NCBI GenBank assembly: GCA_023362775.1
Contig: JALMGJ010000006.1
Location: 10,000,501-10,064,500 of the forward strand
Direction of reading: 5' to 3'
Source of the DNA: Charina bottae
Lineage: Eukaryota > Chordata > Lepidosauria > Squamata > Charinaidae
DNA: 64,000 nucleotides
Positions 1 through 10,705 of this stretch are shown piece after piece. The notes beneath the pieces are model-generated. The model was given only the letters and a program-made list of their open reading frames with translations, searched no databases and was not told the DNA's origin. Both the position numbers and the translations under genes were made by a program. Position 1 is the stretch's first letter; each line of letters begins with the position of its first letter.

Positions 1-135
1 GTCTCCTGGTTTGCCATTGGCTCCTTCCTAGGGCTGAGAGACAGGGACTGGCCCAAGGTCACCCAGCCGGCTTTCGTGCCTAAAGCGGGACTAGAACTCA
101 CAGCCTCCTGGTTTGTTCATCTCCATGCCAGGCAA
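1..135 (-). repeat. tRNA-derived SINE fragment in LDHB intron
   Basis: Reverse-strand copy of the SINE family whose head reads CCAGTTTGGTCTAGTGGTTAAGGC. The visible part runs from the 'gccattggctccttcctagg' block to the degenerate B-box (tagaactcacagcc). It is cut by the window edge and lacks the A-box end. Confidence 0.75.
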
Positions 136-624
136 GTAATTTGAGATAGCACCATCTTCCTTCCCAGAACACAGAGTTTCTTGGGTCAAATATTTTGATC
201 AATGCATATTTTCCTGGGATAGTTAATCCAGGTAAAATTCTGCCGCCAATATGTGAAATACCCATGCAGTATCTTCTTTATCAACTTTTCAGATCATTGC
301 TGGAAGCTCTCCTATCTAAAAATCAAAGAAGGAACTTATGGCTCCTCCCATTTTATGTCTTTCCTGATATAGTGTCACAAGATATCAGAATGAAAGTTCA
401 GGAAGAAGTTGATTTTGACCACATTAGGAGTTGGTTTTGCCGCATAAAGAATCTCAATAGCAGGCCAACCTCAATGCCTTTTAGATATCCTGGACTTTAA
501 CTCCCATGAGCATCTACCAGAATGACTCCTAGCAAGGGACTGTGGGGGATGTAGTGCAAAACATCTGGGAGGCATCCAGTTGCCCACACCTGCCCTGCAA
601 GACTGCCAGGAGAAATAAGTGCTA

Positions 625-858
<234 letters not shown>

Positions 859-1002
859 TTAACATGGCAGCATCGGGAAAAACTTGCAGATCAGCTCTTT
901 GGCAAAGTTCACACATTTAATGGTTTAATGCAATGTTTGATCTGGCCACTTTGCTTATACACCATGGTTTATGACTTAGTGCTACATGTGAACCCAAAAC
1001 TA

Positions 1003-1378
1003 CAGGTAGTCCTCGACTTACGTCAGTTGGGACTGGAACTTCCACTGCTAAGTGAGGCTGTCGTTAAGTGAGTCATGCTCGATTTTACGACCCTTTTGTC
1101 ACAGTTGTTAAGTGAATCATGTGGTCGTTAAGTGAATCCAGCTTCCCTCATTGACTGCTTGTCAGAAGGTGGCTGGGAAGGTCACAAATGGTGATAATGT
1201 GACCCCAGGATGCTGCAACCATCATAAATACATTGCCAAGCGCCTGAATTTTGATCATGTGACCGCAGGGATGCTGTGACGGCTATAAGTGCAAGTCCTG
1301 GTAGTAAGTTACTTTTTCCAGCACCGTCATAACTCCAAACGGCCACTAAACGAATGGCCTTAAGTCAAAGACTACCTG
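1003..1378. mobile_element. Mariner-like non-autonomous element, TA-flanked
   Basis: Terminal inverted repeats CAGGTAGTCCTCGACTTA and its imperfect complement (ending AGACTACCTG) bound a ~376-bp element flanked on both sides by TA, the target duplication of Tc1/mariner transposons. It has no coding capacity and sits in the intron between LDHB coding exons 3 and 4. Confidence 0.8.
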
Positions 1379-1702
1379 TAACCATAACTTAGAAAAATGC
1401 ACAAAACCTGTATCTGCCCGATTGTGTAGTCACAGCAATGTGCACCACTATCTTTAACAGAAGCTACTGCAAGCCTACTTTTCTATTGCTTTGTTGGTTA
1501 TCTACCTTCCATTCTGCACAAAAAGATTCCAGGAGAATTTTTGTAAATGCGGAACAAACCTAAACATTTAATGTAGCATATAGTGGCACCTGCATGGACA
1601 TATATATCCAAACCGGATTAAGGTGTTAAAAATGATACATATTTGTTTTATAATATGCTCCAACCTGGGGCTGGATAGTTATATAGAGAATAACCGTTAG
1701 AG

Positions 1703-1991
1703 CAGGGCTTTCCAAAGTGCTGCCGCTGGCGACACACCAGCGGCAGCGGCGGCGCGCGCACGGCGACAGCACGGGGGGGGGCGTGCGCCGGTGCACGCGC
1801 ACGGCGACGGCGCGGGGGGGGCATGTGGCGGCGCGCGCACACACGGTGGCGGCGCGGGGGGGCGTGCGTTGGCGCGGGGGGCGTGCAGCGGCACGCGCGT
1901 GCATGGCGGCCACCGTGCACGCGCGCGCCGCCGCTTCCGGGTGGTGTGGCGACACACTTTTGTGTTGCGACACACAGTTTGGAAAGCTCTG
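1703..1991. mobile_element. hAT non-autonomous element (CAGRGCTTTCCAAA family), GC-rich copy
   Basis: Termini CAGGGCTTTCCAAA and TTTGGAAAGCTCTG, with a perfect 8-bp target duplication CGTTAGAG (1695-1702 and 1992-1999). The interior is extremely CpG-rich (GGCGCGCGCAC-type repeats) and creates several spurious frames on both strands. It lies 89 bp downstream of LDHB coding exon 3. Confidence 0.9.
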
Positions 1992-2080
1992 CGTTAGAGA
2001 GATCTGAGCAATGTCTGGTTTCAAGCATCTTAACTTCAGACCTTCCACATAATTGCTTTTGACCCAAAGCCCCAATTTAC

Positions 2081-2254
2081 CTGGGTTTGAAACCACCAGA
2101 ATGATGCAATTTGGGCTGTATTTCACAACCTGGGGGATAATGAATTTGAAGACATTCACGTTCCTCTGAACTAGGTCGAGACGGCTTTCTCCTTCCTGCT
2201 GGCGGACACCGGCGGTCACCACCACCACCTTGGAATCAGCGGTCACGGAATAAT
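2081..2254 (-). CDS. LDHB: LDHB coding exon 3 (residues 82-139)
   Basis: This 174-bp exon has acceptor CTTCAG at 2260-2255 and donor GTAAAT starting at 2080. Phase is 1 on both sides; the first codon (GAT) is completed by the last G of the previous exon. It encodes [16 protein letters not shown], then [20 protein letters not shown] and [22 protein letters not shown]. The RQQEGESR segment is the mobile active-site loop with the arginine that polarises the pyruvate carbonyl. VRQQ, IIPQVV and CIILVVSNP fit LDHB; LDHA usually has ARQQ and IIPNVV. The exon is intact. A hAT element sits only 89 bp downstream in the next intron. Confidence 0.95.
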
Positions 2255-2528
2255 CTGAAGAGAAAGGAAGGAGAGGCAACGTTACTGCGTGGATCAGGTT
2301 TGGCTTTTCCTCCTTCTGCAAAGAGCAGAGCAATCCAGCTGCCAGGAATCCTCCTCCTCTCCTTCAACCGCCACCCGGTTTGCTCACCTACCTGAAATTT
2401 CTGGTCACCAGTGACCAGTAATCAGGACAGCATCCATCTTGACTTTGTTTATTTTCCAACTCTTGGCTAAAGATTTATTTTGGAGGGGTGATGGAGGAAG
2501 GGGGTGCTGGGCACAACCCAAAGCTTAC

Positions 2529-2646
2529 CCTTGTCTGCTATGATTTTAGGTGTCTTAAGAAATAAGCTTCCATGTTGGAGATCCAGCATTTCTCCCCTCA
2601 GTTTGTCTTCCAGGACATCCACGAGAGCAAGTTCGTCACAGAGACC
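2529..2646 (-). CDS. LDHB: LDHB coding exon 2 (residues 43-81)
   Basis: This 118-bp exon matches the size of the second coding exon of vertebrate LDH genes. Acceptor CAG lies at 2649-2647 and donor GTAAGC starts at 2528. It translates as [16 protein letters not shown], then [23 protein letters not shown], and ends in phase 1. The aspartate in LVDV is the family residue that binds the NAD ribose hydroxyls, and MLDLQHG is the usual helix after it. TPKI-ADK is closer to LDHB than to LDHA. Both splice sites and reading phase agree with neighbouring exons, so this is a real spliced gene and not a retrocopy. Confidence 0.93.
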
Positions 2647-2904
2647 CTGGCATTAGGAAGAAACGTGGCAGCAAGTTGAGCACGAGGGGCGCTACGTTGG
2701 CATACGTTGGCATACTTTGCATATTAATAAAGCAGAGGCCCAAATCATCATGGAAGTGGTCAATCTACCTTAAGCAAGCCTTGATACTTTCTGGCATTGT
2801 AGCAGGAACAGAACTACAACAACTACAACTTCTGGGCCAGGAATGGGTCACCTTCAAAACTCATTTTTATATCATTCATGAATTATATTTATCAGCTGCC
2901 CTAA

Positions 2905-3090
2905 CTCTGGCTGTCTTGAGCTGGGCTCTGGAGCTAAGCAGAGCTGGACCTAATTAGTAAGTAGATGGGAGGCCATGAGGAAATCTCCAAGCAGTCAAAA
3001 ACATTCTGGAAGAAGGGAATAGCAAGCCACTTCTTTTCTGTTGCCAAAAAACCCTGCATGGCCGTATCACAAAGTCCCCAGTCCCCTTAC
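2905..3090 (+). repeat. 5S rRNA-derived SINE
   Basis: The segment 2932-2974 (GAGCTAAGCAGAGCTGGACC..., then TAGATGGGAGGCC) matches the internal control region of 5S rRNA with scattered changes, followed by a body containing 'aagggaatagcaagccacttc'. This is the structure of SINE3-type elements. It is too diverged to be a working 5S gene. Confidence 0.7.
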
Positions 3091-3291
3091 CTTTACAGCT
3101 AGTAACACCTTTCTTTGCTAGACCAACTGATCTCGCTTCTCAACTACAACACTTTGTGGCTACAAGTTAGATAGATATTACTTAATTGTGATTTAGCCTC
3201 TTTAAATACTGTATTCATTGAATGCTACATGCCGTCTAGAGATCTTCTGCATGACAGCCAGCACATAAACATCTCAAATGGACATACATAC

Positions 3292-3417
3292 CCTTTCCAG
3301 GACACTGACCGCACAGGCCATCCCCACCTGGCCAACTCCCACCACGGTGACCTTATTGATCGGTTTCTTGCATGGTGGGGTAATTGGGGTGACCAGTTTG
3401 TCCTTGAGGGAAGCCAT
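3292..3417 (-). CDS. LDHB: LDHB coding exon 1 (residues 1-42)
   Basis: First coding exon of L-lactate dehydrogenase B chain, the cytosolic tetrameric enzyme that interconverts lactate and pyruvate with NAD. The ATG is at 3417, five bases inside the exon, whose acceptor is a pyrimidine tract ending TTTGCAG at 3430-3424. The exon holds exactly 42 codons and ends at a GTATGT donor (3291). It begins MASLKDKLVTP and contains the Rossmann dinucleotide loop GVGQVG (residues 27-32 region). The stretch PITPPCKKPINK differs from the acidic segment I know from mammalian LDHB, and the exon is one codon shorter. The family is certain; the B rather than A assignment comes from later exons. Confidence 0.92.
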
Positions 3418-5257
3418 TGCTTTCTGCAAAGAAAGAGAGAAAAGCGCTGTGAAGCGATCTCACCAATTCAGCGCCCTACTGAGGTGGAAGACTACAATCC
3501 CCAATATGCACCACCAGCATGGACCACAATTCTGTCCTCTTCAGCCAACATTTCCCCCCCTGGTCAAGGGTAATAGAAGTCATAATTCAATGGGAAAGGA
3601 TGGAATACTGCATATCTATTATCAGTATTATCATCATCATCAACATCCTCAAGTATAATTATGACTCATATTTCATCCAGACAACATGTATTACTCTACC
3701 CACCAACACTACGTGCTATTTATTCACAGAAATTATAGAAGTGGAAGCGTCCATTGAAACCAGCAAGTCCAACCCTGTTCAATCCAAGCCATCCCAGAGA
3801 AATGATTGTCCAACTTCCACCGGAACACCTCCAATGAAGCATTGTAAGATGAGTTTACACAAGCATTGCCAAGTAAGGCGTTGCACATCTGAAACAGCCT
3901 TTGAATACCCAAAGCACACAGATAGATAGAACACTTCAAACAGGGACCTTTCCAAGGGAAGCCATTTAGTAGACCCAGCTGGGTATCTTTTGAATCATTT
4001 GCTGAAACTCAAGCTACTACTTTGATTCCAGGTCTCTATCCTGAGCAGGACCAGGTCCTTGAGTCTGCATGTTTCCCCATGCTCCTTGGCCGGGCCAAAG
4101 GTTCCTCACTGCGAGGAAGTGTGAATAAATCAGGGAACATCCCAGTCGACCATCAACACCACCAAGGGCTATTAAGATCTTTACAAGTGACACAGAAAGG
4201 ACTTGTTTACTGTACATAGCTTTACTTGAAAGATGGCCCTGAGCTGAGAAATTTGTCTTCTCAAAAGAAGACAAGGCAGAATAAAGTAGGCCTTTCTTGG
4301 CATTCTTCATGAGGTCACAGCAGTGAGAACAGCCAAGTTCATCTTCTTTCTCACTCAAGAATGACCCATCTCAAGAAAGCTTGAGCATGAACAGCAATGC
4401 TGGGATCAGGGTGGGGGAAAGAGCAGTAACACTGGCAGGTCCTCTTAGTGGGGCTCCCACAGAGGCCAAAGCAGCCATATTATGAATGGGCAGAGCTGTC
4501 CTAACAGCATTTTGTGTGAGCACCCAGGACATGTTCTCCAAACGTCAAAGGGATCTTCTGGCCCCCAACGCAGGGGATGCTTGTGGTATCATTTGCAACC
4601 TGGGTTCTTAGCTGAATGCACAGAACTATTCTCTAGGGTCCTCTCTGCTTTGCAATTCCTGTCCCTTGGACCTGTCAAGGTCCAACCCTGGGTGTCTCCA
4701 AGAGGCAGGAGATGGCCCAAGAGAAGTTCTGCTTCTTCAGTCAAGCTTCTATGATGGGTGGGGGGAGCAGAGGGAAAGGAATCAGCCCTTTTTCTATCTT
4801 CTTCCAAGGGCCTTGGGTTGATGGAGCTCTCCCCTACCCCAGCAGTTTAGCTTCCTAATAACCTTGTGAAGGAGAGTCTATAAAAATCACACATCTGTCC
4901 AAAGAACATGCTGCAATGTAATTCATCCAATCTTAAGAGTGGGTAAGCATCAGTCTCGCAAGATCTACCCTGTTTTCCTTGTTGTCGCTTTTGTTCATGT
5001 AGAACCTATATCCGTCCTGGGTTTGACACAGAAGACATTTCTAAAGAACAAACCTATTTGTTTCAGATACCAGGATGAATGGGGCTTGGAGTCCTTCCAT
5101 TCAAAATAATTCTTAGTAAATCCATTGCTGTAATATAATCTGGGTGATAAGTGATTGGAGGATAATTATTGTGATGCTAATATAACTTTACAAAGTGGGA
5201 GTTAAGGCTTTGCTGATCTTCTGCATATCACCAAGAGATCTGTTAGTAGGTCTGGGC

Positions 5258-5376
5258 CAGTGTTCCTCAACTGTGGCCATTTTCAGACGTGTGGACTTCA
5301 ACTCCCAGAATTCATCAGCCAGCATGCTGGCTGAAGAATTCTGGGAGTTGAAGTCCACACGTCTGAAAATGGCCAA
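5258..5376. mobile_element. hAT foldback element (CAGTGTTTCTCAACC family), 3' end lost
   Basis: Two long inverted arms meet near 5325: one contains GTGGACTTCAACTCCCAGAA and the other its complement. Only the left end shows the CAGTGTTCCTCAAC terminus; the right terminus is missing beyond 'ggccaaattt'. Confidence 0.75.
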
Positions 5377-5406
5377 ATTTGATTTGATTTGGCCCCCTGC
5401 TCAGTA

Positions 5407-5800
5407 TAGGTAGTCCTCGATTTACAACAGTTTGTTTAACGACAGCCTGAAGTTACGATGGCCTCAGAATGGGTGCTTTACGGCCTGTAAAGCACTTCCA
5501 AGCATCACAAAACATCACACTACCCCCCACAGCCACATGACCGCATTTCAGGTGCTTGGCAACCGGCTTGCATTTATGACCAGCTGCAGCATCCCACGGT
5601 CACGTGATCACATTTTGCAGCTTTTTTGCCGTTTTTCAAAAAAAAAACCAAACACCCATTGGGGAAGCTGGATTCGCATAACCACCACCATAAAATGGTC
5701 ATAAAATTGGGTCCTGTCACATCATGACTTGACTTACAACCTCAACGACTTACGATGGAAATTCCGGTCCCAATTGTGGTAGTAATTGGGATGACCCGTA
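5407..5800. mobile_element. Mariner-like element, degraded right end
   Basis: The left terminus AGGTAGTCCTCGATTTAC and interior blocks shared with the copy at 1003-1378 are clear. The last ~20 bp of the right inverted repeat are replaced by unrelated sequence after 'cggtcccaattgtggt'. Confidence 0.7.
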
Positions 5801-6157
5801 AAGGTTGTAACAGCTACTGTTAACTGCACTAGAATCTACATGAGAAGTGAAATGTGGAAATTCCTCTCCAGATACATGACTGTTTGTCACTCAGTCCCGC
5901 GATATAGTAAGACCTGGAAGATATCATTTAGGCCAACTTGCTCAGAGCAGACATTTGAACTAAAGCAACCTCAGAATATGACTGATTAGCTTTTGCTTGA
6001 ACAAAACCATCCATCTCCCTTGTTAACTGATTCCATTATCATTAACGGCTTTTATTCCCACATTTGTCACATTTATCCAATTTGTTCCTAACATCTGACC
6101 AAAAGCTACTTCCTTGTTACTGAAGACCAGCCCTTTCCTAATTAGCACCCTCTAGAT

Positions 6158-6390
6158 CAGAGCTTTCCAAACTTTTCATGTTGGTGACACACTTTTTAGA
6201 CATGTATCATTTCGCGACACACTCTTACAACAGGGCATCATTTTGTGACACACTCTTACAGCAGGGCACCAGGCAGGCACTAGGACCTGTGTGGAATCCT
6301 GGCAGGGCTTGGAGGCAGCAGCAGCCGCGACACACCCAGACACTGCAGCCGACACACTAAGTGTCCCGACACACAGTTTGGAAAGCTCTG
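6158..6390. mobile_element. hAT element (CAGRGCTTTCCAAA family), single internal unit
   Basis: Perfect 8-bp target duplication CTCTAGAT at 6150-6157 and 6391-6398. The interior has the ACACACTTTTTAGACATG block and one copy of the ~56-bp unit that is tandemly amplified in the copies at 24.3, 30.4 and 58.6 kb. Confidence 0.92.
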
Positions 6391-6928
6391 CTCTAGATGC
6401 ATGGACTTCAACTCCCAGAATCCTCAGCAACAGCCATACTGGCCGGGTACCATCCGAAAGGTACACAGGTTGAAAACAGGTGCTTTCTTCTTTGGCAGAT
6501 TTACAAGTATTTGGGGGCGGGGAGGCAGTGGGGCGCTGGCACTCTCCCACTTACCTTTTCTTCAGCACTCCGGTAAGGAGGCCATCTGTTGTCGCTGTCG
6601 TCACGCGAGGACCCCACGGAGTAACAAACAAAGAACGTAAAGTCGCTCATAGTGAACTTCTATTGTTTTACCGCAGCGACAGCAGGCAGGCAATACAGAA
6701 CTGACATGGTCCCTGCCCCGAAAGGCTTACAATCTACAATAACAGACAAAACAGGAATGGGAAAAGGAAGGGGGGGGGGAGAAGTCAAGGCCCCATAGCT
6801 GCCAAGTAATCAGGTGTTCAATCACAGGTAGTAGAAAGCAATGATTGTAGTTTCTTTGCTCTCAGTTTGTTTGATGGCGATCTGGGAGCGCAACAGGGAA
6901 TGGAGTTGGAATGTGTGATGCTCTAGAA

Positions 6929-7062
6929 CAGTGTTTTTCGAACTTGGCAACTTTAAGCGGTGCGGACCTCAACTGCCAGAATTCCCCAGCCACCAAGCTG
7001 GCTGGGGAATTCTGGGAGTTGAAGTCCGCACCGCTTGAAGTTGCCAAGTTTGAAGAACACAG
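6929..7062. mobile_element. hAT foldback element (CAGTGTTTTTC family)
   Basis: Inverted arms (about 60 bp each) meet near 6995, with the GGGAGTTGAAGTCC core in the right arm and its complement in the left. The right terminus has changed (AAGAACACAG), and no target duplication can be recognised. Confidence 0.8.
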
Positions 7063-8759
7063 CTGGGGGAAGGCATGATGGATGAGTGAACAATACGATG
7101 TAATTCAGCTTCTGGTGGTTGGGATCCAGCACACGAGGCTTTGAAACTATGGTTCTATGCCGGAGGTCAATTCTCTTGTCATGGTGAAGCTGCAGGGATT
7201 CTCAGCATTAATCATGAACTGCTGTTGTGCAGAAGCCCTGTTGCCAAAGGATGTGTGGTGCCGACTGACCTGAGATTGACTGACCTGAGACTGCTGTTTC
7301 ACACATGCAGATGCTACTGGTCAGGCTGCACTGCATGCACACACAAACTCACCTTCCCGTGGGCTTCCAGAGTCCCTCACAGAGAGATGCCCTTTTTGTC
7401 ATTTTCAAACCACCTGAATTAAGGTGGCACAAGGTTTTTTCCTCTCCAGCCACCTGCTGCTGAGCTACCCCACTCCCACCATAGTGGTCCAATCCCCTCC
7501 CCCCATCACCCCTTGTGTTTTAATGAAGCTTAACTGGAACAAAAGAGAGGGGGGGGCTTTAGGGGGCAAATTCTACATTCCCTGCTTCAGGCCCCCGCAT
7601 GTAGAAACTAGCAGCTAAGCGATTCCTCCTTTACATGCTACATGACTCCATTCAGGTTTCATGACAGGGCAAACGCTTCCAAAAACCCTGCCTGGCGGCC
7701 AAGTGTTTGCGCCCATCTTGCAGCCTTTTAAGCCTAATTATGAAAGGTCTCAGAGGGCAGGATGTAGCTCACTCAGCCTGGGTGTGAACAGGAAGACTCT
7801 CCCTCTCCTTCAAGAGGGAAGCAAATAAAAAGGGCGCAATTTCGCTCGCTCGGCCACGTGATGCTTTTGGCACCCAAATGACTCTGCAGCCTGCAAAATG
7901 CGTCAGAATCCTTCCTTAAACGGGAGGGGGGGAGCTCCCAATTTTAGTCATTCCCCCCTCCCCACCCGGCAATTCCACTGCCAATGAGGGCGGGGCCGGA
8001 AAAGTTAATACCTGCATGCATTTTTTTTTTCCTTCCCCGGAAACTAAAACGACCAAAAAAAAACCCCTCTTCAGAACGCGTGTTCCCAGGCACGTCCCTC
8101 TTGCCCCCCCCCCCCCGCCCGTGATTGACAGCTGCTTCGCCGAGGCCTCCATTCAACCGGGATTATGATGCAACAAGTTCCCTCCTCCCTCGCATCTTCC
8201 ATGATCGCCCGGCCGCCCAAGCGGGCACCTTTTTTTCCATTTTCTCGGAGACAGAGAAAAAAAGCGATCCGGGGAAAAAAGGCCCGGGGAGGGGGAAATG
8301 GAAAGCGATCTCCTCTAACCCTTCGGGAAGCGCCTTTGTACACAAGAAAAAAGGGGGAAGATGGGGGCAGATTAGTAATGCAGTGCAAAAAAATAAAAGG
8401 GGGGGCGGCTCCATCCATCCTTCCTCCGCTCCCCCTTTCACTGCATCCCTTTTTAAAAATTCCCCGGTTTTTTGCACGCGCGCAAAACATGAGACAGCCC
8501 CAGGCCCCGGGGAGAAAGAAACCAGGAGCGGGGGGGGGGGGGTCTTGAGGGGGGACAGATGCACAAAAGAGAAAATCGCCCCTCCCCCTAATCCCCCCCT
8601 TCTCCAACCTGCTCCTAGGGCGCCCTCCGCACGGGCGCGTCCCGAACGATTTCCAGCCCGTATTGAATGGCGTGAGAATTTTTTTTAGGGGGGACCCCAG
8701 ATCTGCCAAAAAATAAAAAAAAGGGCTGGGGGCGTCTGTTCCGGCCCTACAGTACTCAC

Positions 8760-8850
8760 CTCTAGGCTGGCTTGCTTGCTCGGGGCCGGCTTAGCAACGG
8801 GAGCGAGGGCAGAGCGCAGCGCTGCAGCCTAGAGAAGATGGAGGAGGAGG
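8760..8850 (-). other. LDHB: LDHB non-coding exon 1 (5' UTR), 5' end approximate
   Basis: On the minus strand a strong donor (G|GTGAGTACTG, GT at 8759-8758) follows a GC-rich segment in the CpG island. Vertebrate LDHB has a short untranslated first exon spliced to the exon carrying the ATG, and this is the best donor in the right place, about 5.3 kb upstream of the acceptor at 3424. The start is not fixed by sequence; a pyrimidine-rich stretch around 8825-8850 could hold the start site. Inferred from donor, island and gene structure. Confidence 0.6.
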
Positions 8851-8975
8851 AAGACGACGCGCGGTGTCAGGCCGGCGAGGGCAGGAAGAATAGAAGCGGG
8901 CGGGGAAGGGGAAGGGGCGGGTCCGGCTCCCGCCGGCGCTGCTTTCCCCGGGTTAAGCTTTTGTGATTGGGAACC
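8851..8975 (-). promoter_or_regulatory. LDHB: LDHB core promoter: CCAAT box and GC boxes
   Basis: Reading the minus strand, a CCAAT box (complement of 8965-8970) lies about 110-130 bp before the proposed start. Two GC-box motifs (around 8895-8904 and 8914-8922) lie between them. There is no clear TATA box; an AT-containing patch near 8886-8896 is the only candidate. This is the pattern expected for a broadly expressed CpG-island promoter. Confidence 0.55.
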
Positions 8976-9399
8976 GGAGCCTCGCCCGCCCGCCCCTTCG
9001 CCTCGCGCAATCCCCTTCAAGGACGCCGCGCCAAGGGTGAGCTGAGCGCGGGGCCGCCTCCCCCTCCTCTTCCTTTGGCGCGCTGGCGAGCATCTCCTGC
9101 CTGCCCGCCTGCCCGCCCGCCCTCTCCCCCACCCCAGCCTCGCCGCCTACTGCTGGCCCTCCGGACCGCGCCGGCCAAGTCAGGCGACCCCGGCGCGCCG
9201 CTTGGCTGGCGCATTGTGATTTTCCTGGCCCTCCTTTCCTTCTGGGCTGCAAGCCAGCGATCTTGGTTTCTGGATGGTTCACCTCCCCACGCGCTGGTTC
9301 CCAAGGGCGCAGCCTCCCGGCGCGTCCTGAGCCACCTTGAGGCTGGCAATTCCTCGCTTAGCCCGGTTGAAGACGGTGAAAACCTGAGATTATAAAGCA

Positions 9400-9880
9400 G
9401 CCGCCGGGTTTCAGGTTTTATTTAGGGAAGCAGGCCAAGCCCCAAGGTGGTTTTTGTGGCTGTGGTTTGGGGTTTAGCGTCCTTTTCCGGCAATTTAGTT
9501 CCTCCGGAGAAGGGAGTAAAGAAGAATCTCGTGGCCGCGTGAAAGATGGAACCTTTTCTTTGGTGAGGCAGGAATACATTTTAGGCTTTAAGGCGTCATT
9601 AAGAGGTTTGGTTGGTTTTGCTAGAAATCAAAATCGGGAACTACCTCCAGAGGGTGGCAGAGTTGAACGTGTGCCCACAACGAGCCCACTCTCCCATCAT
9701 TTTGCCCAAGGTATTCAGATATGTCTCTCACCTGGCTGGCATTCACCCCTGTCATGCCCTTGCAAACAAGCCAGCCTTTCGCAAAAATGGGCAGATAGAA
9801 GCACCTGGAGACATGTGCTACGTGGCCAAGCCTTGTCAGCATCCTCTGAGGCTCAGACTGGACCCTTTTCTGCAACACAG
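9400..9880. other. No recognised feature
   Basis: Unique-looking sequence just beyond the CpG island. Open frames at 9467-9910 (plus) and 9621-9917 (minus) resemble no family I know and show no splice context. Confidence 0.4.
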
Positions 9881-9881
9881 G

Positions 9882-10264
9882 TAGTCCTTGACTTACGACC
9901 ATTCGCTTAGCAACCATTCAAAGTTACGACGGCGCTGAAAAAAGGGACTGGCAGCCGGTCCTTGCACTTACGACCATCGCAGTGTCCCCATGGTCACGTG
10001 ATCAGAATTCGGGCACTTGACAACCGGCATGTATTTACAACGGTTGCAGCGTCCCAGGGTCGCGTGATTGATATTTGTGACCTTCCCAGCCAGCTTCTGA
10101 CAAGCAAAGTCAATGGGGCAAGCTGGATTTGCTTAACGATGACATTCACTTAATGACTGCGGTGATTTGCTTAATGATCACGGCAAAAAAGGTCGTAAAA
10201 CCTGGCGTGACTCGCTTAGCAACGGAAATTCTGGTCCCAGTTGTGGTTGTAAGTCAAAGACTAG
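9882..10264. mobile_element. Mariner-like element
   Basis: Begins CAGGTAGTCCTTGACTTACG and ends GTAAGTCAAAGACTA. The interior is collinear with the copies at 1.0, 20.3 and 56.0 kb. The right terminus is mutated, so the TA duplication is not confirmed. Confidence 0.78.
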
Positions 10265-10489
10265 GATTCCATCTCTTCCTTCGCACCATCCAAACTATTC
10301 TTCTAAAAAGTTTTCCAAATTGGGAGGCTGCCTTTGTAACCAAAAAAAAGCTGGGAATTCTTAAAAGCCTCAATAGCCTACATGTTTTTCTAGAATGGCA
10401 GCTAGTTCCTTTGGCTCTGCTTTGCAGGATTAAAGGCGTGAGCTGGTATGGCCAGGAATGGAATTGGTGTTCCACAATATGGGTTAAAT

Positions 10490-10705
10490 TTGTGTGTCAG
10501 TGGCGACTGCCTGGACAGGTCCCTGCTGTTTTCTTGGCAATATTTCAGAAGTGGTTTGCCTTTGCCTCCTTCCTAGGCCTGAGAGAAAGTGAGTGGCCCA
10601 AGGTCACCCAGCTGGCTTTGTGCCTAAGGCAGGACTAGAACTCACAGCCTCCCCGTTTCTAGCCTGGCACCTTTAACCACTACACCAAACTGGTTCTCAA
10701 AATTA
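10490..10705 (-). repeat. tRNA-derived SINE
   Basis: Complement of a full SINE body: A-box region at 10677-10700 (ccactacaccaaactgg), B-box region near 10630-10645, then the 'ggcccaaggtcacccagctgg' block and a tail with 'ttgccaagaaaacagcaggg'-type sequence. Confidence 0.75.

Larger units (their letters stand above)
3424..8759 (-). other. LDHB: LDHB intron 1 (5' UTR intron)
   Basis: A 5.3-kb intron between the non-coding exon and the ATG exon. It contains a mariner-like element, a hAT copy with intact target duplication and two foldback hAT elements (listed separately). The stretches 3430-5250, 5830-6150 and 7065-7900 show no exon or repeat that I can name. Confidence 0.55.
7900..9400. promoter_or_regulatory. 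CpG island around LDHB first exon
   Basis: The sequence changes sharply to high G+C with frequent CpG, plus long C, G and A homopolymers (for example C-runs near 8105-8117 and G-runs near 8529-8542). Open frames here (for example 8071-8709 minus, 8125-8688 plus, 8967-9395 plus) are low-complexity products of this composition and match no protein I recognise. A divergent transcript to the right of the island is possible but unsupported by any splice structure I can see. Confidence 0.75.

Noticed and set aside
1626..2333. Single 235-codon frame covering LDHB exon 3
   Set aside because: Only 2081-2254 is exon; the rest reads through the intron and a GC-rich hAT element after the donor at 2080.
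2905..2980. Possible 5S rRNA gene
   Set aside because: Only the internal control region is similar, with many changes, and it is fused to a SINE body.
8071..8709. Open frames of ~190-210 codons on both strands near the CpG island
   Set aside because: They overlap each other on opposite strands, are rich in G/P/R from homopolymer and GC-rich DNA, and show no known motif or splice context.
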